A DNA stretch of 64,000 nucleotides, from assembly GCA_001839685.1 (NCBI GenBank), contig MLAK01000693.1:128219-192218 (forward strand). The letters run 5' to 3'. Below the pieces are notes generated by a model. That model searched no databases and was not told where the DNA came from. It saw only the letters and a list, made by a program, of their open reading frames with translations. Source of the stretch: Tritrichomonas foetus (taxonomy: Eukaryota; Parabasalia; Tritrichomonadida; Tritrichomonadidae). Shown in pieces: positions 57,854 through 64,000 of the stretch (the stretch's first letter is position 1; each line of letters opens with the position of its first letter). A program made the translations under genes and the position numbers.

Positions 57854-59114
57854 AAATGGAAATAATATGACATAAAGCATAGTAAAAGAATATATATTCG
57901 TTTTTAAGGAAACAGAAATAATATACATAGCAATTATTGCAAAAACATTAGGATTAATGAAATCCATGTCAGGAAACTAAAACTTAGAAATAAATTTCAT
58001 AGAAATGTGATTATTCAAAAATAAAAATGATGTTTACAAAAAATATTCATCAATAAAGAATTTTAATAAAACGAAATGTAAATTTCACAATTATTTGATA
58101 CTATTAACACTCAATTCATCTGATAATTCAAATATATTGAATTAGATTTAAAGATGTCATTGAAAAAGCCAACTTAATTAACGTCACTTGCGAAAGCAGC
58201 AGTACATTCAATTTGTCTTCATCAATGAATGATATTCAAAACATTTCCCTCAATTTTCACTTTTTGAGGTATCTATTATTCCGTTAATCGTTCCATGATC
58301 CTTTCCTTCCATTTCACTGTTCGCCATCATCGCGCCCTCATTTCAACTATCAATGTCACATCGAGTGATAGAAACACGATATAGTTATTTCAAATTTTTT
58401 CCCCCATCGAATATGAATCAACAAATATGGAATTGACAACGCCGCCAAGCCAAAGTTTTTTCGAACATCGACTAATGAAATTCCAGCGGTTATGATCAGT
58501 GCCTTTGCATGGAAGAAGTCATGGGAGATACACTGTTTTCTATTCAAGGGCATTTTGATTCATGCATAACAGTACAGAATCCTTGTCGCTTTATAACGAA
58601 ATGATGCACATTCGTCAACTAAATTCCAAACTTTTGCTGAGTCGCAGGAAAGTGTTGATCGTATCAGAAATGATTGAATGATTGCTAATCTTTCCCCCAT
58701 AATATTTCTGTAGTGCTAAAATTCAAATTTGTTTGAAACTTTCATGATTTTGTGGTCTTCGTTGTTCGATGATGAATCTTTTTTCATCACTCTGTCAATT
58801 TAGTTGAGAGTATCTTCACTTTTTCAATATGAAATAATCGATGTGCATAGAAACTTGAGATCTCACAAATTAGATTTGTCAAATTCACACGATTTGTGAA
58901 CTTCATTCAAAATTGTACATTGGGCAACTTTTTCTCAGACTCAATATTGAAAAGTGCTCCATAGAAATACATAGAAAAATTTGTGTATTCATATGAAAAA
59001 GTGATTTCTCAATTTCTTCTAAATATGATTGACTTGATAACACTCATTTTCGATTATCATCGGATTACTCTAATTTAATTTAAGTATGGAATTGAAGCCT
59101 ATACCAAATCTTCC

Positions 59115-59152
<38 letters not shown>

Positions 59153-59486
59153 ATGGAGATTTTATTTGAGAAATACCCAATTTTGTTTCTTTTATGATTG
59201 AGGAAAGGGATTATTATGTTTTTTTAATTTGTTTGATTAGCATTGTGATGAACATAAACCAAATGCCCACAAATTCCTAAAACCATAAAAACTTGTAACA
59301 TTTAATTTCTCCGAAACGAAGTTCGCTGGATTTTGTTGTATGTACTTATTAAGATTTGATAAATAGTATTTCTCTTACTTTAATTAGATGAAAATATGAT
59401 CAAAATTGATGATGAAATTGCCTAGTTGGTGTTAGATTTTAAACTAAACATACATTAGAATACTATATACATTTTTATTTTTCCAA
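57854..59486. other. Long intergenic region (1.6 kb) with an A34 run
   Basis: No supported gene. A GC-richer part at about 58260-58560 contains a 65-codon minus-strand ORF starting at 58553 that I could not relate to anything. An A homopolymer lies at 59117-59150. No tRNA found by eye. Confidence 0.5.
59117..59150 (+). repeat. A34 homopolymer
   Basis: An uninterrupted run of 34 A, by far the longest homopolymer in the window, preceded by AAATCTTCCGC and followed by GAATGG. Confidence 0.9.
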
Positions 59487-61034
59487 TTAACAATACAACC
59501 CACGCTGCTTCATTTCTCTTTTGACAATGCTGATTTTTTTGGTCAGATCCTCGATTTCATCTTCAAGTTGCTCTTTCATGATTCTTGCCCTATTAGTACT
59601 AATTCCTTTTTCAGGTGCACGACAAAGTTTTCGTTCTTTCTCTTGCTTCTCATTCAGAAATGCATCGAGTTGGTTTTGAATTTCATCATCACGCAAGTTT
59701 CGAACAATATTATGATCAAAATAATCTCTCCTTTCAGAAGTATCATCACCAAATTTAAGATTATCTCGCATTGCTGCATGGATTTCGACTGGTCGTTGAT
59801 TGGAGGCATTCTCCACTTGGGAATTATTCCCAAATGCTTGTCTTTGAATGAGACCCTGGTCGTTAGATTTAGTGTAATCATCTCTGTTTTGTCGGAAACG
59901 AGGACCTGGTTCATTTCGTGAATACATTGGTTGATCATTAATATTTCGATAATTATCGATTTGATCATTATTATACATGCTGGTATTAAGTGGCTTATTA
60001 TATGATGCTATATTCATGTTATCAATTGGAGGATCATTAAATCTCCTATGATTGTAGTATTGATCATCATTATTATTATAATCGATTTCATATTGATGTG
60101 ATTTTTGTTTATAATGTTGAGAGTTTTCTGGAATTTCATCATAATACCTATTTTGTCTATCATCAATCCTGTTGTCATCTGTTTGGAATTTTCGTTGGTC
60201 ACTTGGAAGTTGCCTTTGATGTATTGTTTCTTGTGTGGTTTTCATATCTTCAAGCATCAATTCAAGATCTTTATTTCTGCTTTGTGCCAATAAAAGCTCG
60301 TTTCCTTGAGATTTATATTTAAGTGTGAGTTCATTAATTTCAGATTGAAATTGAGCAATCGCATCAGTTGTACATTGAATCATTTTTTCTTTACTTTCCA
60401 ATTGAATTTCAAGATCAGCAATTCGTTTATAAGCTTCCTCTAATTGCATTGCTTGGCTTTGGATTGTGCTTTTGTAATCTACTCCATCAGAGTTAATCTT
60501 CATACTTGCTTGAAGCTTTTGAAGTTGTGCTTCTAAAGATGCATTTTTCTCTTTTAGCAATTCAAATTCTTGTGGATCAATAAAGTCATCAATTCTTTGT
60601 GGATAAGGAGCATGTTGGAGTTCATTTGAAGTTGGCAAATTGATTTGGTTAATCATTTCAATTGGTTTATTTTCATATTTCGAAATTGATGAGTTATTTG
60701 ATGCATCGTAACAACTGCTATCATATTCGGATGATTCAATAGGCGCCATTTGCTTATTTTGATGCATATGTACGTAATTTACATTATTTAGGTTGTTAAC
60801 TGGTTTTCGATATCTTTTTTGGTCAACATAGTTATTTGCATATTGCGGTAATTCATTTTCATCATTGTAGTTTGGATGTCTTTGATAAGTGTTAACGGTT
60901 TCTCGTATTGGCTGTTTTGGCACATGTGATATCATCTCGTGATTCACGGAACTTGGCTGCTGCTGTGATGCCTCAACTCTTCGTTGTCTCCTCGAATACA
61001 AAACCTTTGCATAATTCTTGGTTTTCTCAGACAT
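59487..61034 (-). CDS. Coiled-coil protein with Asn/Tyr-rich linker, 515 aa
   Basis: Layout: basic head (KVLYSRRQRRVEASQQQ), N/Y/Q-rich disordered part to residue 150, a coiled coil at about 155-280 (EFELLKEKNASLEAQLQKLQ), a second disordered N/D/Y/R-rich part, and a conserved-looking C-terminal helix pair (IQNQLDAFLNEKQEKERKLC, then ARIMKEQLEDEIEDLTKKIS). That ending, with a short RAPEKGIS turn between two basic/acidic helices, resembles the endings of enkurin-like and some basal-body proteins, but I cannot name a family. ATG at 61034. Likely cytoskeletal. Confidence 0.78.
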   Translation of the reverse strand: MSEKTKNYAKVLYSRRQRRVEASQQQPSSVNHEMISHVPKQPIRETVNTYQRHPNYNDENELPQYANNYVDQKRYRKPVNNLNNVNYVHMHQNKQMAPIESSEYDSSCYDASNNSSISKYENKPIEMINQINLPTSNELQHAPYPQRIDDFIDPQEFELLKEKNASLEAQLQKLQASMKINSDGVDYKSTIQSQAMQLEEAYKRIADLEIQLESKEKMIQCTTDAIAQFQSEINELTLKYKSQGNELLLAQSRNKDLELMLEDMKTTQETIHQRQLPSDQRKFQTDDNRIDDRQNRYYDEIPENSQHYKQKSHQYEIDYNNNDDQYYNHRRFNDPPIDNMNIASYNKPLNTSMYNNDQIDNYRNINDQPMYSRNEPGPRFRQNRDDYTKSNDQGLIQRQAFGNNSQVENASNQRPVEIHAAMRDNLKFGDDTSERRDYFDHNIVRNLRDDEIQNQLDAFLNEKQEKERKLCRAPEKGISTNRARIMKEQLEDEIEDLTKKISIVKREMKQRGLYC

Positions 61035-61278
61035 TTTCTCCTATACGTTTAAAATTTTGGTATAAATTAATTGAATATATATTTGGTCTTGTAAAAATTA
61101 CTGTAATTACTTGTTGTTGTTCGTTTATGCGCCTATCCAAGTAGGAATTTAAACTAACGGATGATGCATAACATTTGTTTAGATAATTCAATTTTATTTT
61201 CTTAGTTTACCCTCAGATCATAACTATTTTTGAATATATAAATTGATAAAAATTTACTATTCATTTGATGATTATCCT

Positions 61279-61461
61279 ATGGCTGGCAATGATGAAAAAG
61301 CGATGGAACCTGTCACTAATTTAAAGGCCAATATCCAAGCTGATTTTAAAAGGTTGCACTTGAAGTTTTTTTTCTCAACACTGAAAGAGAATGGGTCATC
61401 AAAAAGTCAAAATATTGAATGGTCTCTTTTAAATTTTAATAGAAAAAAAAAAGCAACATAG
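61279..61461 (+). CDS. Doubtful small ORF, 60 aa
   Basis: ATG at 61279, with an initiator-like TCATTTG at 61261. A different-frame ATG at 61268 comes first after that box, which weakens the case. The product is basic and unrecognised (EKAMEPVTNLKANIQADFKR). It ends 63 bases before the next gene on the same strand. Confidence 0.25.
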   Translation: MAGNDEKAMEPVTNLKANIQADFKRLHLKFFFSTLKENGSSKSQNIEWSLLNFNRKKKAT

Positions 61462-61523
61462 AAAAATTGATTCCACATCAATCAAATAAGTTTTATTTTT
61501 TAATTCAAATCGAGGTAATATTC

Positions 61524-63521
61524 ATGAATGAGCGAACTAAAATACGACCTCCCCGAATCACAGCCAATACTTCACGCTCGAATCTTCCCACCCAAATGAG
61601 TGGATCTCAAAGACGTAGTCGATCCTCGTTTTGTAGCGCCCTTCCATCATTAGTATCGATGGATGATCCCGTTGCACAAATAAAAGCTTATTTCAATGAT
61701 TCAATGGAAGCTATTTCGGTTCTTATTTCGCATACTAGTTCCAATTTATCTTACAGAGCGTCGCTATCTGTCCAACAGAATGAAATCGATAATTTATTCC
61801 GAGCGTTTCACTCCCAACTCAGTAAATTGCACGGCGAAGCATCCGTTTTACAGCACGGCCATCAAACAGACGAAACATCAATTATTAACAGTGTCAAATC
61901 CGTCGCATATCCCTTTCTCGAAAAGTGGATCAGCTTTTCTGAGCAAATTAATGAAATAAAAAGTACAGGATTTGTTTCAATTGTCGAGGGACTCACAAAT
62001 CACTTCGATATTGTTTTTAAGGCGATTGACAAAATCGGCCAATTTCCATCAAAAGTGGCTTCAGCAAGAGAAAATTCTAGGAGAGTATCAAATAGTATGA
62101 GAGGAAGGGCGAATGAAATTCACGCCGCAATAAGAAAGCTAATTTCATCAGAAATCAATGAACAACAAGTTAAACAAGTGATAAATGGAATTCGTGAATT
62201 TTCCCAAGGATTTGTTAATTCTTTAAGTAATGATTTTTCAGTTGTTATGTCAAATAGTGAAATTGATAATTTACGGAATGAAATTTTGGCTGCTTTAAAT
62301 GATGTTATTCAAGGAGTTAGAGGAATTTTAAATTTTGAAACAGATATGTCTAACATTGCTTCTACAATGACATCTTTTGAAAATAAATTGAAAGCATATT
62401 TATTCCAACTTGGAGTCAGATTTCCAAACGAAGAAACTGAACAAGAAAATAACAAACCAGTAGATTTCGATGAAACAATGACTATCCACCAAATTATTGC
62501 AGCAGCTGAATCAGAATTTCCTAAGAAAGTTTCACCTTCAGATTTAATGCTTCGTTTTTTCTCACTTTTGAAAGGAAAGGTGTCAGAATTAGAAAGTAAC
62601 AGAAATGATCAAAAACCAGATGAAAGAGTTATAAATCAATTAAAAAGAAAGCATGAATTTCAAATAAATCAACTCGAAGATCAAATTAAACAATTAAATA
62701 AAGCATTAATGAATAAAAATGATGATATTCAATTTCTTGCAAATAATCCATCAATTCAATACTTGCAAGAAGTAACAACAATGATTTGTGGTCAAGGAGT
62801 TGAAGTTGATCTTGCTGATCCTTATTTCATGGATAAAATTAGAAAAGGTATCGAAAACATGAAAGGTGCAAAAAATGAAACAGAAAATAACGAAAAAAGT
62901 GACAAAATTGAATCTAATGATGTCGCGAAAAATTCCGAATCAAAAATTTGCATCACTTGTGAAACTGCCAAAAAAGTGCTCTCATCGTTAACAAAATCAG
63001 ATTCTGATAATTTACTTTTGCTCGTTGATTCATGCAAAAAGTTGATTAATCAGACCAATCAAGAAATTACAATGAATAATGAAGAAATTGATTCATTGAA
63101 TTCGAAATTGAATAAACTAACCGATGATATTAATGAGATTGTTAAGTTATTTCCGAATCCACCACATGAGTTAGATGAAATGTGTGCATTTATAAAAAAG
63201 AGTATTCAAGAGGAAAGATCAGCTTATAAAGAATCTATTGAAAAAGCTGAAGCAGAATGCAATGAAAAAATGGACAAATATTCAAAAAGTTTATCAGAGA
63301 AACTAGTAAATCTAATGGGTGCACCTCCTGGATCTCAAGTTGATGAACAGATTGAATTTGTTGCAAATGATAAAAAGAAAGAAGCAGAATTATTAACAAA
63401 ATTCCAAGTTTTGTCTCGTAACGTTGAAGAGAGGCTTTCCCATTATTTAGGTGAATCATTAACAGACAAGCCCATCATTGAAACAATTAATCATCTTCTA
63501 ACTCAACTTGAAAATAGGTAA
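61524..63521 (+). CDS. Alpha-helical/coiled-coil protein, 665 aa
   Basis: The N-terminal 45 residues are basic and Ser-rich (KIRPPRITANTSRSNLPTQM). Residues about 50-300 form helical but not classical heptad sequence (for example FVSIVEGLTNHFDIVFKAID), and a coiled coil follows (about 360-410 and 500-640). A short C-x2-C pair (ICITCETAKK) lies near residue 475. The C-terminus includes GAPPGSQVDEQIEFV, a pattern seen repeatedly in trichomonad coiled-coil proteins. The frame is open to a TTG at 61467 but the first ATG is 61524. Family not known; likely structural. Confidence 0.8.
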   Translation: MNERTKIRPPRITANTSRSNLPTQMSGSQRRSRSSFCSALPSLVSMDDPVAQIKAYFNDSMEAISVLISHTSSNLSYRASLSVQQNEIDNLFRAFHSQLSKLHGEASVLQHGHQTDETSIINSVKSVAYPFLEKWISFSEQINEIKSTGFVSIVEGLTNHFDIVFKAIDKIGQFPSKVASARENSRRVSNSMRGRANEIHAAIRKLISSEINEQQVKQVINGIREFSQGFVNSLSNDFSVVMSNSEIDNLRNEILAALNDVIQGVRGILNFETDMSNIASTMTSFENKLKAYLFQLGVRFPNEETEQENNKPVDFDETMTIHQIIAAAESEFPKKVSPSDLMLRFFSLLKGKVSELESNRNDQKPDERVINQLKRKHEFQINQLEDQIKQLNKALMNKNDDIQFLANNPSIQYLQEVTTMICGQGVEVDLADPYFMDKIRKGIENMKGAKNETENNEKSDKIESNDVAKNSESKICITCETAKKVLSSLTKSDSDNLLLLVDSCKKLINQTNQEITMNNEEIDSLNSKLNKLTDDINEIVKLFPNPPHELDEMCAFIKKSIQEERSAYKESIEKAEAECNEKMDKYSKSLSEKLVNLMGAPPGSQVDEQIEFVANDKKKEAELLTKFQVLSRNVEERLSHYLGESLTDKPIIETINHLLTQLENR

Positions 63522-63790
63522 TCTTCAAAATCCTGCTGCAATTTATTCTTCGACATCATCACTAATGATGAAAAGTGTATATTAGAAAGTCAATGATTGT
63601 GATTCAATGGAAATAATTTTTGTCATTGTTTTTAGTGTCATTGAGAACCTCACCAGCAATCATCAATTTTTCGAATGTGTTTAAATTTGATTATCAGATT
63701 TTCCTATATATCAATAGGACTGTAAGTTTATAAAATTATAAAGATAAATATTTGTTTTAATATAATAAAAAATTAATCGATTATTTTATA
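63522..63790. other. Spacer up to a mobile element
   Basis: AT-rich, ends at the TA that borders the element. No gene. Confidence 0.5.
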
Positions 63791-64000
63791 GGGTGTCCGG
63801 TAATGTGATGTCACTAAGTATAATAAAGTCATTTCTAATAAGTCATTTTTTATTGATAAGTATTTCAAAATATGTAGTCTCCATTGGCATCAATAACTTT
63901 TTTCAGTCTATTTTGCCATTCTGCAAAAACTGAAAACAAAGTTTCCGATGGAATTTCATTGAAAATTTGGACTATTGTTTGAATCAAATGGCTTGGTGAT
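63791..64000 (-). mobile_element. Mariner-like DNA transposon, 3' end (continues past the window)
   Basis: The element border is read as TA at 63789-63790 followed by GGGTGTCCGGTAATGTGATG, a GC-richer end sequence of the sort found at mariner termini (TA target site, GGTGTCC-like start). Inside it, on the minus strand, is the C-terminus of a transposase. The opposite end lies beyond 64000, so length and integrity are unknown. Confidence 0.7.
63865..64000 (-). CDS. Mariner/Tc1-type transposase, C-terminal fragment
   Basis: About 44 codons to a TGA at 63865-63867. The segment IFNEIPSETLFSVFAEWQNR followed by LKKVIDANGDYIF matches the usual end of mariner/Tc1 transposases in eukaryotes, where a helix with a W-x-x-R-L pattern precedes a short N-G-x-Y/H ending. 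The catalytic DDE/DDD residues would lie outside the window. Confidence 0.75.
   Translation of the reverse strand, partial: SPSHLIQTIVQIFNEIPSETLFSVFAEWQNRLKKVIDANGDYIF

Noticed and set aside
58356..58553. 65-codon minus-strand ORF in a GC-richer stretch
   Set aside because: No recognisable motif, no initiator box; kept only as part of the intergenic note.
1..64000. CRISPR arrays, bacterial operons, rRNA and tRNA genes
   Set aside because: No array of regularly spaced repeats, no Shine-Dalgarno-linked gene strings, and no cloverleaf with a GGTTC-type T-arm that I could find by eye. A tRNAscan run would settle tRNAs.

Overview
The window looks like nuclear DNA of an anaerobic parabasalid flagellate (trichomonad), probably Tritrichomonas or a close relative. 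The evidence is very AT-rich DNA, compact genes with no clear introns, short 5' leaders, initiator-like TCA(C/T)(T/A) boxes within a few tens of bases of start codons, a [FeFe]-hydrogenase with a hydrogenosome-type presequence (MLASSLSR), DUF3447/ankyrin proteins, long coiled-coil proteins and a mariner-like element. The species cannot be fixed from the sequence alone.

Layout. 1-6 kb: 5' part of a Sec24 gene (-), a small unknown ORF, a steroid 5-alpha-reductase-like enzyme, a GC-richer hairpin-prone intergenic block, a DRC12-like axonemal coiled coil (-) and a CUE + Smr-like protein. 6.6-19 kb: accessory zone with three DUF3447/ankyrin genes (one intact, one split by an in-frame TGA, one decayed into frameshifted repeat remnants), RPAC1 of RNA polymerase I/III (-), an EF-loop-bearing relic, a 930-residue coiled coil and a small zinc-finger protein. 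19-32 kb: LC8 dynein light chain with an acidic tail (-), an MT-A70 methyltransferase homologue with DPPL in place of DPPW, AMMECR1, a P/Q-rich protein with an exact 126-bp duplication, ribosomal protein eL15, a Rab6-like GTPase (-), a 7TM protein, an ARM-like solenoid (-), an LRR protein (-) and proteasome beta6. 32-41.5 kb: tetraspanin (-), small unknown gene, EF-hand/WD40 protein of WDR49 type split by one TAA (-), single-pass membrane protein (-), NXF/TAP-like export factor broken by an 80-bp insertion flanked by a 20-bp direct repeat, and a PPP-family pseudophosphatase (-). 41.7-57.6 kb: TTC27, a coiled coil, a membrane-anchored P-loop protein (-), TFIIH p52/Tfb2, the [FeFe]-hydrogenase, a MED13-like Mediator subunit (-) and a SNF1-like kinase (-). 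57.6-64 kb: a very small gene, a long intergenic stretch with an A34 run, two coiled-coil proteins, and at the right edge the terminal repeat and transposase C-terminus of a mariner-like element.

Genes stand singly on both strands with no operon logic. By function the window mixes transcription and RNA (RPAC1, p52, MED13, NXF, MT-A70), secretion (Sec24, Rab), flagellum/cytoskeleton (DRC12-like, LC8, WDR49-like, coiled coils), hydrogenosomal energy metabolism and expanded lineage-specific families.

The most interesting signals are a hydrogenase lacking the proton-relay cysteine, the predicted pseudophosphatase, the frame-breaking direct-repeat insertion in NXF, two otherwise continuous genes split by a single stop codon, the non-canonical MT-A70 motif, and a recurrent GGTCA/TGACC word next to start codons. 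I found no wholly new multi-gene system. No search was run: family names rest on motif recognition, and residue positions are counted from the start chosen in each entry.
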